A DNA stretch of 64,000 bases from CAYQDB01 sp964416195 (GTDB lineage Bacteria > Zixibacteria > MSB-5A5 > GN15 > FEB-12). Position 1 is the stretch's first letter. The number at the start of each line of letters is the position of its first letter. Where the stretch lies: contig CAYQDB010000009.1 in the NCBI GenBank assembly GCA_964416195.1, positions 62,001 through 126,000 of the forward strand. Reading direction: 5' to 3'. Shown in pieces: positions 17,588 to 26,084 of the stretch. Under the pieces are notes generated by a model. It worked only from the letters and a program-made list of their open reading frames with translations. It had not been told where the DNA came from and made no database searches. A program made the translations under genes and the position numbers.

Positions 17588-18382
17588 ATGAAAGTGGGTT
17601 TTGTTCAGTTTGCACCTGCTTTAGGCGATGTGCAAGCAAATGTTCACAAGATCGACAGGTTCATCACTCTTGCTAAGACGGCAGACCTTGTCGTGTTGCC
17701 GGAGTTATGCAATTCCGGCTATAATTTTGAATCGCACGAGCAGGCCCGGGATGCATCAGAAGAAATTGGAGACAGCGTCTTTGTTCGGTACCTCGAATCT
17801 GTGTGCAAAGAATATAACCTGCACGTTGTCTCCGGTTTCAATGAAAGAGATGATGATCGCCTGTACAACTCAGCCATTTTGATCGGACCCGACGGCTATA
17901 TCGGCAAATATCGCAAGCTTCATTTGTTCGTCAGAGAAAAGGATTTCTTTTCACCCGGCGACGTAGGGTTACCCATTTTTGATATAGCTCTGTGCAAGTT
18001 GGGTATGCTCATCTGCTTCGACTGGGTGTTTCCGGAGGTGTGGAGGATATTGGCTCTGAAAGGCGCCGATATCATCTGTCATCCCTCAAACCTCGTGATA
18101 CCGGGTCTGGCACAAAAAGCAATTCCAATCCATGGCCTTACCAATCGAGTTTTCGTTATTACTGCAAACCGGGTTGGAACCGAGGGAGACCTCTCATTCA
18201 CAGGGTTGTCGGCTATTGTTGATGCGAGAGGTGAGGTGCTTACCCAGGCCTCTCAATCAGCAGAAGAAATCAGAACTGTAGATATCGACATATCTCTTTC
18301 AAGAGACAAAATGATCACACCGCGAAATGACTTGTTTGCCGATAGAAGGCCCGAAGAGTACATGTTTCTGGTAGAAAAGTGA
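17588..18382 (+). CDS. Carbon-nitrogen hydrolase (nitrilase superfamily)
   Basis: A 264-residue nitrilase-superfamily hydrolase. The catalytic triad is visible: Glu39 (VVLPELC), Lys110 (KYRKLHLF) and Cys143 (MLICFDW). The family cleaves amides or nitriles, and many small members act as omega-amidases or carbamoyl-putrescine-type hydrolases; the substrate cannot be called. The ATG at 17588 is preceded by GGAGG, while an in-frame start at 17561 has none. Convergent with the glycosyltransferase gene, with no obvious hairpin between. Confidence 0.88.
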   Translation: MKVGFVQFAPALGDVQANVHKIDRFITLAKTADLVVLPELCNSGYNFESHEQARDASEEIGDSVFVRYLESVCKEYNLHVVSGFNERDDDRLYNSAILIGPDGYIGKYRKLHLFVREKDFFSPGDVGLPIFDIALCKLGMLICFDWVFPEVWRILALKGADIICHPSNLVIPGLAQKAIPIHGLTNRVFVITANRVGTEGDLSFTGLSAIVDARGEVLTQASQSAEEIRTVDIDISLSRDKMITPRNDLFADRRPEEYMFLVEK

Positions 18383-18429
18383 CTGCGACTTGCTCCGATC
18401 CGTAACTGGAATGAGACCAACTTCGACAG

Positions 18430-20547
18430 CTATGGCTGTGGTTGTGTCGGCGTGGTTTTCTGTCTGTACTGAGCTGAGGTCTGCAGCCAGACATTTTGGG
18501 CGTGATCCGACTTGAAGGGATTGACCTTGACTGCTTGTGCATAGTAGCGCTCGGCCTTGAAGCGGAGGCTGTTGTCATTTTTTTGTTCTGCCATAATCTG
18601 GATAAATCGGCCGCATTGGAGTTGAAGGTTAAAATCGGTCGGGAATCGGTTAGCCAGCGATGTCAACAGGCTGAATAACTGACCATACTGACCCTGGTTC
18701 CAGAGCAGTTCGCCCAACAAGACTCCGGCCGATTTTGACTGCGGATGTGACTGATAGAAGCTGTCTGCTAGATTTAACGCCTGGTCATACTGCTTGTTGC
18801 GAGTTAGTGCAACGGCTTTTTCAAAGTCCGTTTCCTGATAAGAACTGGCCTGCTGGTTGTTGAAAACCTGGCAGATGTTGTAAACCCTTACTTCGACATC
18901 GCGAATCCAGTACCTGGCAATCGTTGGCTGGTTCTTAAGCGCCGGATAATCCGCGATGGCCGTAGACCAGTTGGAAATATCCACAGCCAGGTGCGTGATC
19001 GGCTCGCGGTCAAAGAGTGTTGAATCGACTTTGGCTACGCCAAAAAGATGGATGAAGGATTTCAGGTGGGTGTCAACTGTCAAAGCCGGACCATAGGGGC
19101 CTGATACGACAGCACTTGGCGTCAGGATTGTCTCTATGTCTCTGTTGGCTTCGAGAATGTTGAAGTTGTGCTCCCTCACGTGCATCCGTCTGATCTGATA
19201 ACTGTTGAAGACAACTGAGAAGCACAGCACCAGGAGTAAAACGGAGACCACCTTCCGCTTCGTGATTCTGATATAACCCCGCGCCAGCAGGAACTTCGTG
19301 AGATATGTCAGCCCGATGGCCCCGGGCAGGGTTGCCCAGGTCAGCAGCCTGATCGGACGAGGGATGATGTTTAAGAAGAAGATATTGGCTATAGCGTGAA
19401 AGAGCACGTACCAGAAAGCAAAAAGAAGGAGGACGGTTGCAGTTTTGCCCAGTGTTGCTGGCGCAATCTTTTTGACGCTGAGGCGATTTTCAAATATAGT
19501 AAAGCAAAACAGGATTGCAGGTGGAACGACAAACGTGGCGTATCGGATGGGGGAGTAGTTTAATGGCATCAATCCGACTATGGCTGCCAGCAACCAGAAC
19601 ATGGAAAAGACTGTCGCCGGTGAAAGATCATTAGTTTTACCTTGCTTGCTCAAATGCAGAGTGAGCAAGAAGATCCCCGCGAACAGAAACAGCAACAGAT
19701 CCGGGTCAATGTAGAACAGATGGTTTGCGAAACCATACGAAATCAGGTGCTCAAAAAAGCCCCACGGTGAACTAAGGCCTTTGGGGAATCCCCGCAAGCT
19801 GTATGACTGCTCTCCGACATAGGCAAAAACGGCCCCAACATTCCGGCCATATAGAAGCAGCAACCCACCTACGCTTACTAACAAGAACGCAGTGACGGCA
19901 ACAGTGGTAAGTTTCCACCGACGAGTTTGTCCCGAAAAGAGAGCGGCCAGGATTAGGGTTGGAAGCAGCAGCACTCCGAACAACTTGCCGGTAAGCATGG
20001 CCAGCGCTACCAGCCCACCCGCCAGCGCTATGCCCCATAGACGATCACCCCACCGGGAGTATACAAAGAACACAAGGGCGGCAAGGAAGATCAACCCGTT
20101 CTCAAGATAGGATAATCGGCCAAAGGTGAGCAGGGTGACGTTGAGAACAAAACACAGAGCAACTACTGTGGTGACCCAGGGACGATGATGCCGTGCCAGT
20201 CCTAAGATCAAAAGGAGCAATCCCCCTAACGATAGAATAACGCCCACCATATTGGCTTGCCTAAGCGAGACCCCAGCCATGGAAAACCAGAGATAACCCA
20301 CAAGAGAAGTCAGCGAGTGTTGGTACACTACCCAGCGCTGGTAGTTATAAGGATCGAATTGATCGAACAGAACTTTGTTGCGGGCGTGGAAAATGTATTG
20401 AGCAGGATCGGTCGACAACGATTGTCCTATTCCGGAGTAATGCATCGGAGGATCAGAAGTAAGGTCGGACTGCCAGTAAATGAATCCGCCAATGAAGACA
20501 ATCAAGGTTAGAATATAAAAGAGATGTCGTTTGTGAAACGCTTGCAT
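18430..20547 (-). CDS. Polytopic glycosyltransferase (GT39/PMT-like) with C-terminal TPR-like region
   Basis: A 705-residue membrane protein. A first membrane helix (LFYILTLIVFIGGFIYW) is followed by an extracytoplasmic loop with STDPAQYIFHARN, like the Asp-containing loop of GT39/ArnT/PMT enzymes, then about ten more hydrophobic segments up to residue 430. Residues about 590-700 are soluble and repeat-like (QYDQALNLADSFYQSHPQSK, GQYGQLFSLLTSLANRFPTD), resembling tetratricopeptide repeats. It probably transfers a lipid-linked sugar on the periplasmic side, but donor and acceptor are unknown. It begins 19 bases after the selD stop on the same strand. Confidence 0.75.
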   Translation of the reverse strand: MQAFHKRHLFYILTLIVFIGGFIYWQSDLTSDPPMHYSGIGQSLSTDPAQYIFHARNKVLFDQFDPYNYQRWVVYQHSLTSLVGYLWFSMAGVSLRQANMVGVILSLGGLLLLILGLARHHRPWVTTVVALCFVLNVTLLTFGRLSYLENGLIFLAALVFFVYSRWGDRLWGIALAGGLVALAMLTGKLFGVLLLPTLILAALFSGQTRRWKLTTVAVTAFLLVSVGGLLLLYGRNVGAVFAYVGEQSYSLRGFPKGLSSPWGFFEHLISYGFANHLFYIDPDLLLFLFAGIFLLTLHLSKQGKTNDLSPATVFSMFWLLAAIVGLMPLNYSPIRYATFVVPPAILFCFTIFENRLSVKKIAPATLGKTATVLLLFAFWYVLFHAIANIFFLNIIPRPIRLLTWATLPGAIGLTYLTKFLLARGYIRITKRKVVSVLLLVLCFSVVFNSYQIRRMHVREHNFNILEANRDIETILTPSAVVSGPYGPALTVDTHLKSFIHLFGVAKVDSTLFDREPITHLAVDISNWSTAIADYPALKNQPTIARYWIRDVEVRVYNICQVFNNQQASSYQETDFEKAVALTRNKQYDQALNLADSFYQSHPQSKSAGVLLGELLWNQGQYGQLFSLLTSLANRFPTDFNLQLQCGRFIQIMAEQKNDNSLRFKAERYYAQAVKVNPFKSDHAQNVWLQTSAQYRQKTTPTQPQP

Positions 20548-20566
20548 GGGGTCAAGGCAATCGAAT

Positions 20567-21622
20567 CTATTGGACTTTCAGGTGGACCTCGCTCAGTGAT
20601 TCTACCTGTCCGATAAGTTGTAGGAAGACGTTCTGTTTATCCAACTCCTGCTCGAAAAGCTCAGCCCTGTCCTCGGGGATAGAAATCAGCAATCCGCCAG
20701 ACGTTTGCGGGTCGAACATGACGCGCACGAGGTTCTCATCGACTGTCTCCAAGATGCTTATATGCCCCTCGACAAACTCCCGGTTGGCGATGGCTCCAGC
20801 CGGAATCATTTCGGCCTCGGCCAACTCGAGAGCCTCAGGCATTAGCGGCAGCATTTCAGAGAAAAACCTGATCGTCACCCGTGAGGCCCGCGCCATTTCC
20901 AGGGCATGCCCCAGCAGGCCATACCCGGTGATATCCGTAGCGGCATGGGCATCAAACCGTACCATCAACTCCGAGGCTTTCTTATTCAACTGAGCCATCT
21001 GGGCGGTGACGATGGCTGTTAGCTCTGGACCAACAGCATTCCTCTTAATACCTGTCGTTATCAAGCCGGTTCCCAGCGGCTTTGTCAAGAACAACCGGTC
21101 GCCTGCCCTAGCGTGAGAGTTGGTTATTATCTTGCTGGGATCAATCAGACCGGTGGCGGCGATGCCATATTTCAGCTCTTTGTCCTTGATAGAGTGTCCG
21201 CCGATTATAACTGCGCCGGCTTCTTCGATTTTCTCCGCGCCGCCGCGAAGCACCTGGGTGAGTATGTCAACAGGCATATCATCAGAAGGAAAACAGACGA
21301 TATTCAAAGCGGTCAGAGGCCGACCGCCCATGGCATAGATGTCTGAAAGAGCGTTTGCGGCGGCGATACGACCGAAGTGATATGGGTCGTCGACGATTGG
21401 CGGGAAGAAATCAACCGTTTGCACCAGGGCCTGCCGGTCGTTGATACGAAAGACACCGGCGTCATCGGCTGTGCTAAAACTCACCAGCAGATCCTCGTGA
21501 TACGAGGGAGGAACTCCCTCTAATGCTTCCACCAACAACTTTGGTGCCAGTTTTGACGCTCAACCGGCGCAACTGACTTCGGCGGTGAGTTTGATCTCGG
21601 TTTCTTTACGTTTATCTTCCAT
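20567..21622 (-). CDS. selD: Selenide, water dikinase, itself a selenoprotein (in-frame UGA read as selenocysteine)
   Basis: Makes selenophosphate from selenide and ATP for selenocysteine and selenouridine synthesis. A frame without stops would begin only at a TTG at 21538, which lacks the catalytic N-terminus. Reading through the UGA at 21562-21560 as Sec gives an N-terminus MEDKRKETEIKLTAEVS, then CAG-Sec-ASKLAPKLL. The Sec (residue 21) aligns with catalytic Cys17 of E. coli SelD (GCGCK then ISPKVL), and the next Cys is replaced by Ser. A hairpin like a bacterial SECIS follows. Total 351 residues. The rest matches SelD: DDAGVFRI, DIYAMGGRPLTALNI, then GGHSIKD. It implies that the cell has selA, selB and tRNA-Sec elsewhere. 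Confidence 0.93.
21530..21546 (-). promoter_or_regulatory. Bacterial SECIS hairpin in selD
   Basis: Starting 13 bases past the UGA, CACCAA (21546-21541) pairs perfectly with UUGGUG (21535-21530) around a 5-base AGUUG loop containing the G and U expected in bacterial SECIS apical loops bound by SelB. It lies in the coding frame. Position and loop match the known rule, but SelB binding is inferred. Confidence 0.75.
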
Positions 21623-22225
21623 CAGCGGCTAAGGTAATACAACCCCACATAGTTGGCAAGCCATGCGGGCAAACTATCTGGCTGTGTCCGTTCAATTTCG
21701 CTCCGAATGCATGGCTGAGAAGCTTTCATCAGAACAAATGCCCACTGCGTACCCCATCAATGAATCCCCGAGAGGCGCTGTCTGTTGTTCGTCTGTTTGT
21801 GATTGAGTTTGAGAGAGCTTGACAAGATCGTTTGCTACCTTGCTTGTCCTACAAAAAAAGGAGTTCCTGATTATCTCAGGAACTCCTTTCAGCATCCCCA
21901 CCTGTTAAATACCCTTCACCGCCTCACGAGCAATGTTTAAGAGTAACTAACTCGCCGTAACTTACAACAAGTGATGTGCCAAACTCGTTTGGGTGGACGG
22001 ATTCGCATATAATTCCTTGTCAAGCAACGAATTAGATGGACACCACTGGGGTTTGCTACCAATTGCTCTTACTGATAGCGCAAATACTGCGCCCAATAAA
22101 AGTAATGGTGTTTCTTAATCTCTATTCTACTTTATTGACTAGCACAAAGTTAGCACGGCGCATATTGTGCGGTCGGCCAGGAGACGGCATGCCTAAGTTT
22201 CCGGCCAAATCCGCTAATTTCTGCG
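21623..22225. other. Long non-coding stretch between selD and lpdA
   Basis: About 600 bases. Apart from the terminator at 21853-21889 I see no gene, tRNA or SECIS-like unit. A 69-residue minus frame covering the terminator and a short plus frame at 22036 have no ribosome binding site or family likeness. A long lpdA 3' untranslated region or a small RNA in 21890-22225 remains possible. Confidence 0.4.
21853..21889 (-). terminator. Strong rho-independent terminator
   Basis: On the minus strand a 14-bp perfect stem (GGAGTTCCTGA core, loop of five) is followed by seven T. It lies about 340 bases downstream of lpdA, so it may end the lpdA transcript. On the plus strand it lacks a good T-run. Confidence 0.85.
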
Positions 22226-23644
22226 TCACGGCCGCTTTTTCGCCAGATGGATCGATGTCCTGTGTAGGTCGTGAGCAGCTTCCATGAGTGACTCGGAGAT
22301 GACAGGATGCCCGAAGATGAGCGAGCCGAGTTGGGTAACGGTCAATCCCTGATTAATCGCCAGGGCTGCGGTGTGGATTATTTCCGTGGCGTGAGTACCG
22401 ACGATATGGACGCCTAATAACTTATCAGTTTTCTTATCACCTATGACCTTGGCTTCTCCGGCGATTTCGTTCTCGGCATGCGCCTTGCCCAATGCCCTGA
22501 TCGGAAACTTGCCGACCGAGATATCATATTTTTCAGCCGCCTGTGCTTCCGTCAAGCCAACTGAACCGACTTCCGGGTAAGTGAAAATGACCGATGGTAC
22601 ACCCAGGTAGTTTTTCCTTACCGAGCCGCCAAATGCGTTCTCTATTGCCACCGAGCCGTCATGCACCGCAGTATAGGCCAGTAGGATTTCACCGCGCACA
22701 TCGCCAATGGCGTAGATGTTGTCGACAGTTGTTCGCATGTCAGGGCCGGTCTTGATAGAACCGTCCTTGTTCAGCCCTACGCCGATATCCTCTAACCCCA
22801 GGTCCTCGGTGTTGTAGGCGCGCCCGACGGCTACCAGTACCTGCTCGGCTTCGACCGTTTTTCCGTTGGAAAGCCTGGCGGACATACCCTGTGATACTAT
22901 CTCCACACTGTCAACGCTGGCTTTGGTATAGAGGGTGATCTTGCGTTTTTTCAGTTCCCGCTCGATAAGCCTGGAAGTGCCTTCGTCCTCCAACGGCAGG
23001 GCATGATCGAGCATCTCGACTACGGTCACCTGGATATCCAGCAACGATAGCATGAACGCCCACTCACACCCGATTGCGCCAGCCCCGATTGTCAGCATTG
23101 ACTGGGGAAGCTGCTCCAGTTCCAGGAGATGGTCGGAAGTTAGTATCGTTTTGCCATCGATGGGGAAAGCTGGAAGGCTGCGTGAACGGGAGCCTGTGGC
23201 GATGATGATATTGTCGGCTTGGAGTTGAGTCTCGTTTCCGTTACTGTCAATGACCATGACCTGGTTCCTTGCAGTGACTCTGCCACGCCCCTTGAAATAG
23301 GCAACGCCGTGGGATTTGAAGAGCTGTTCAATACCTCCGACGAGCATGCCGACGATCCTGTCTTTGCGGGTTTTCATAGCCGGCCAGTCGTAGACCGGTG
23401 GCGTCGCCAGCTTGATGCCAAAACTTTTGGCTTCTTTCATTTTCTGGTACTGTATTGCAGAGGTGATAAGGGATTTTGAGGGAATGCATCCCAGGTTGAG
23501 GCAGACCCCGCCCAGCTTATCAACTTCCACCACCCCCACCTTGGCTCCCTTCATGGCCGCCCGGATACCGGCTGTATATCCGCCCGGTCCACCGCCAATT
23601 ATCACAAGATTGTAATGTTCTATTTTGTCGACTCCTGGTTGCAC
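22226..23644 (-). CDS. lpdA: Dihydrolipoyl dehydrogenase
   Basis: FAD-dependent E3 component of 2-oxoacid dehydrogenase complexes and the glycine cleavage system; reoxidises dihydrolipoamide with NAD+. The FAD fold VIIGGGPGGYTAG lies at residues 14-26. The redox-active disulphide is GGVCLNLGCIPSK (Cys48, Cys53). NAD-binding glycines follow in MLTIGAGAIGCEWA. The dimerisation domain ends with the His-Glu pair HPVISESLMEAAHD. 472 residues, from a GTG. No E1 or E2 genes are adjacent. A long downstream untranslated region ends in a strong hairpin. Confidence 0.96.
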   Translation of the reverse strand: MQPGVDKIEHYNLVIIGGGPGGYTAGIRAAMKGAKVGVVEVDKLGGVCLNLGCIPSKSLITSAIQYQKMKEAKSFGIKLATPPVYDWPAMKTRKDRIVGMLVGGIEQLFKSHGVAYFKGRGRVTARNQVMVIDSNGNETQLQADNIIIATGSRSRSLPAFPIDGKTILTSDHLLELEQLPQSMLTIGAGAIGCEWAFMLSLLDIQVTVVEMLDHALPLEDEGTSRLIERELKKRKITLYTKASVDSVEIVSQGMSARLSNGKTVEAEQVLVAVGRAYNTEDLGLEDIGVGLNKDGSIKTGPDMRTTVDNIYAIGDVRGEILLAYTAVHDGSVAIENAFGGSVRKNYLGVPSVIFTYPEVGSVGLTEAQAAEKYDISVGKFPIRALGKAHAENEIAGEAKVIGDKKTDKLLGVHIVGTHATEIIHTAALAINQGLTVTQLGSLIFGHPVISESLMEAAHDLHRTSIHLAKKRP

Positions 23645-23708
23645 GGTTGCTCTTGAATGCGTCCCAATTTACGTGATTTCGTTTGGTTGGCAAGAGTGAC
23701 GTGCATAC

Positions 23709-23737
23709 AAAAAACCGGCCCCGAAATGGAGCCGGTT
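23709..23737 (-). terminator. Rho-independent terminator after the envelope gene pair
   Basis: Minus strand: AACCGGC pairs with GCCGGTT and is followed by six T. It lies 20 bases after the stop of the gene at 23758-24306. Confidence 0.88.
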
Positions 23738-23757
23738 GTCGATTCGATTTGTCGATC

Positions 23758-24306
23758 TCATACGCCGGCGGTAAACGTAATGACTACCCGTACGGAATCT
23801 ATGGTGTAGCCAGCTGAGCTGCCGCCGTTGCTTACTCCGTAATAATGGAAAGCGCCGGCGTCAACCAGATTCTTGAGGGTTTCAACATTACGCAGATACT
23901 TAAACGATTGGCCGTAGGTGATGTGAGCCTGTACGTCAGGGCCTGCTGCCAATGTCAAATCGTCAAGCACCTTGGTGGTGTTGGCCTCAACTCCAGATAG
24001 AGACGTGTATTGAGGGTGGCTGGCATCGTCAAGATAAATGCTGAAGGTTTGTGATGTCGTCTCATGGTTTGTTACCCAGAGCTCGAAGCCAACTAGGTCG
24101 ATATCTTTGATGTTGTCTTTATGATCCTTCCAGACGTCATCATCGGTCAGATCAACGTAGTAGTAATAGAACTCTGACTGCGCCGTGAAGTCCTTGTCCG
24201 TGATAAAGATGATCGACACAAATGTTCCGCTTAGCAGACATCCGGCAAGAATCAGAAGGCAAACGGCTGCGCCGGCAATTCCGAACTTACTCCTGGAATA
24301 ATTCAT
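23758..24306 (-). CDS. Predicted lipoprotein of unknown function
   Basis: A 182-residue protein with a lipobox signal (LLILAGC, Cys23). The mature part is rich in aromatic and acidic residues (FYYYYVDLTDDDVWKDHKDN) and beta-strand-like segments; no known domain is recognised. The gene sits 12 bases downstream of a small beta-barrel gene with a shared terminator, so the two are likely a transcript. A role in the outer membrane, perhaps as a partner of the barrel, is inference. Confidence 0.65.
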   Translation of the reverse strand: MNYSRSKFGIAGAAVCLLILAGCLLSGTFVSIIFITDKDFTAQSEFYYYYVDLTDDDVWKDHKDNIKDIDLVGFELWVTNHETTSQTFSIYLDDASHPQYTSLSGVEANTTKVLDDLTLAAGPDVQAHITYGQSFKYLRNVETLKNLVDAGAFHYYGVSNGGSSAGYTIDSVRVVITFTAGV

Positions 24307-24318
24307 TCTTGCCGCCTC

Positions 24319-24864
24319 CTAATTTCCAAAGTAGTAGTTTAGACCGCCGGTAACGGAGGCTGACTTCTTCGATCCGCCGCCATCAGTCGGGATTACAACA
24401 AGCTTTCCTCGGACGTCGGCAGCGACTGCCGAGATGAATCCAAGTTCGATACCGAATCCGGCCGACCAGCCGAAGTTGGTCTCGTCCTGCAGCGTCTGTT
24501 CCCTCTTGACTTTGTAGAACCCAGCTCCAAACACTCCGTATGGCTTGATGCCAACAGTGCCAAAGCTGGCGCCGAGGATAGCATCTAGTCCATAGGCTGT
24601 AGTCTTGGAACCCTCAATATCAAGGAGGACCACGTCACTCTTTGGGTCGCCAAATTTGGTGAAATAGATACTGGGTTCCAGGGTGACGGCTGGGATTGCC
24701 TTGAGTCTCCCCCTGAGCCCAAAAACGGTCCCCTTGGCCTGGTCATCCTGAGCAATGGGATACTCAAGCCCGCCTGCAACCCCGATCCCGAAGGTGATTC
24801 CGCTCGCCAGCGCCGGCTGAGACAGCAGGATCACCAGCAATAGTACTCTGAGTCCCTTTCTCAT
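24319..24864 (-). CDS. Small outer-membrane beta-barrel protein
   Basis: A 181-residue protein. A signal peptide (LRVLLLVILLSQPALA) is followed by alternating beta strands rich in Gly and aromatic residues and a C-terminal strand ending in an aromatic (GGLNYYFGN), as in eight-stranded OmpA/OmpW-like barrels. The ligand is unknown. It heads a two-gene transcript with the downstream lipoprotein. Confidence 0.72.
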   Translation of the reverse strand: MRKGLRVLLLVILLSQPALASGITFGIGVAGGLEYPIAQDDQAKGTVFGLRGRLKAIPAVTLEPSIYFTKFGDPKSDVVLLDIEGSKTTAYGLDAILGASFGTVGIKPYGVFGAGFYKVKREQTLQDETNFGWSAGFGIELGFISAVAADVRGKLVVIPTDGGGSKKSASVTGGLNYYFGN

Positions 24865-24979
24865 TCAACCTCCATTGAGAGGACTGCCTATCAATCAAAA
24901 CCAAAGCTATATACTTTTCCCAATTTGTCAACAAGAAATGAGGGTGGGCAAAAAAACCACGTGGCGGCTAAAATATCGC

Positions 24980-25007
24980 TTGACATACCTGTAGCATCGG
25001 TTATTTT
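24980..25007 (+). promoter_or_regulatory. Sigma-70-like promoter of the polyamine operon
   Basis: TTGACA (24980-24985) and TATTTT (25002-25007), spacing 16. Two operator-like repeats lie between it and the first gene. Confidence 0.6.
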
Positions 25008-25015
25008 AGCTCGCT

Positions 25016-25048
25016 TTTATTAAACAAAATAGTAGCGTTTATTAAACA
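25016..25048 (+). promoter_or_regulatory. Paired operator-like sites upstream of the XRE-cupin regulator
   Basis: The 11-base word TTTATTAAACA occurs at 25016-25026 and 25038-25048, 22 bases apart (two helix turns). The second sits in a near-palindrome GTTTA-T-TAAAC. Placed just after the promoter, they would let a dimeric repressor block transcription; the XRE-cupin protein encoded next is the obvious candidate. Confidence 0.55.
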
Positions 25049-25074
25049 CGAAATTAGGTCTAACTTGGAATCCG

Positions 25075-25617
25075 ATGAGACTGAGAACTGGTAGCAAAAT
25101 AAAGTCCTTGCGGTTGGCCTCGGAGTTGACCCAGGAGGAACTGGCGAATCGAGCGCGGCTTACCAAGGGTTTCATTTCCCAGTTGGAAAATGACCAGACC
25201 TCGATTTCGCTGGACTCCCTGGCTGATATCCTTGATGCTCTCGGCGTCAGCCTGTCAGAGTTTTTCTCAGACGCGGCTGAGGCGCAGGTGGTTTTCCGAC
25301 CCTCGGAACGGGTGGCGGTCGATGGCAAAGGCGCCAGTAAATTCGAACTGCTGGTCCCCAGTTCGACTAACAACCTGATGGACCCGATCCTCGTCGATCT
25401 GCAACCGGGTGAGAGCCTTACAAACCAGGGTCCTCATTCGGGTGAGCAGTTTGGATATGTCCTGAAGGGGACAGCTACATTGAAAATCAATAAAAAGGTA
25501 CTCAAGATACCGCGGCGGCACTGCTTTTACTTCAAGTCGGATCGGCCGCATGAGATTCTAAACAGTAGCGGTAGTGTGGTTTCTATCTTGTGGGTAACCT
25601 CACCGCCGCAGATGTAA
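25075..25617 (+). CDS. XRE-cupin transcriptional regulator of the polyamine operon
   Basis: A 180-residue DNA-binding regulator. Residues about 6-60 form an XRE helix-turn-helix (ASELTQEELANRARLTKGFI, with recognition helix LTKGFISQLEND). Residues 110-178 are a cupin-2 domain (GPHSGEQFGYVLKGTATLKI), typical of small-molecule-sensing PuuR-like regulators. It is the first gene of a speD/decarboxylase/speE operon with two operator-like repeats upstream, so autorepression with polyamine or methionine-derived signals is a reasonable inference. Confidence 0.85.
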   Translation: MRLRTGSKIKSLRLASELTQEELANRARLTKGFISQLENDQTSISLDSLADILDALGVSLSEFFSDAAEAQVVFRPSERVAVDGKGASKFELLVPSSTNNLMDPILVDLQPGESLTNQGPHSGEQFGYVLKGTATLKINKKVLKIPRRHCFYFKSDRPHEILNSSGSVVSILWVTSPPQM

Positions 25618-25653
25618 TCTGTAACCTGAAACCGGACGAAGGAGGGATGGACA

Positions 25654-26070
25654 GTGAAGATTCTCGGACGACACCTTATCGCTGAGCTCTCCGACTGCAA
25701 CAGTAACACTCTGGACAATCTGGAACTGCTCGAACAATGCCTGAAAGACGCGGTCCGATTATCGGGAGCAACGATAGTTCGTTCGGTTTTCCACCGTTAC
25801 AACCCTCAAGGCGTTTCCGGTGTAGTGGTTATTGCGGAGTCTCACTTATCAGTACATACCTGGCCGGAATACGGTTACGCTGCGGTCGATTTCTTCACCT
25901 GTGGGCCGAGCGTCGATCCCTACAAGGCGTTTGACTATATCAGGGAGAAGCTCGATTCCCAGAATGCTCAGTTGACCGAGATGAATCGCGGTATACCTTC
26001 GGAATCTGATGAAGTGATTGACCACAAGCCGGCCCGGAGTCAGAATATGGCGGCTGCGCCCATTTCCTGA
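25654..26070 (+). CDS. speD: S-adenosylmethionine decarboxylase proenzyme
   Basis: A pyruvoyl enzyme that makes decarboxylated SAM, the aminopropyl donor for spermidine. The 138-residue length and the ESHLSVHTWPEYGYAAVDFF block match the small bacterial (Thermotoga-type) class. Self-cleavage Ser63, proton donor His68 and Cys83 fall at the same positions as in the Thermotoga enzyme. It starts at a GTG with GGAGGG ahead; a nearby ATG is out of frame. It is followed after 14 bases by the decarboxylase gene. Confidence 0.95.
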   Translation: MKILGRHLIAELSDCNSNTLDNLELLEQCLKDAVRLSGATIVRSVFHRYNPQGVSGVVVIAESHLSVHTWPEYGYAAVDFFTCGPSVDPYKAFDYIREKLDSQNAQLTEMNRGIPSESDEVIDHKPARSQNMAAAPIS

Positions 26071-26084
26071 TAAAGGAGTTTGCC

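Noticed and set aside
21692..21901. 69-residue minus-strand gene
   Set aside because: Covers a strong terminator hairpin and lacks a ribosome binding site.
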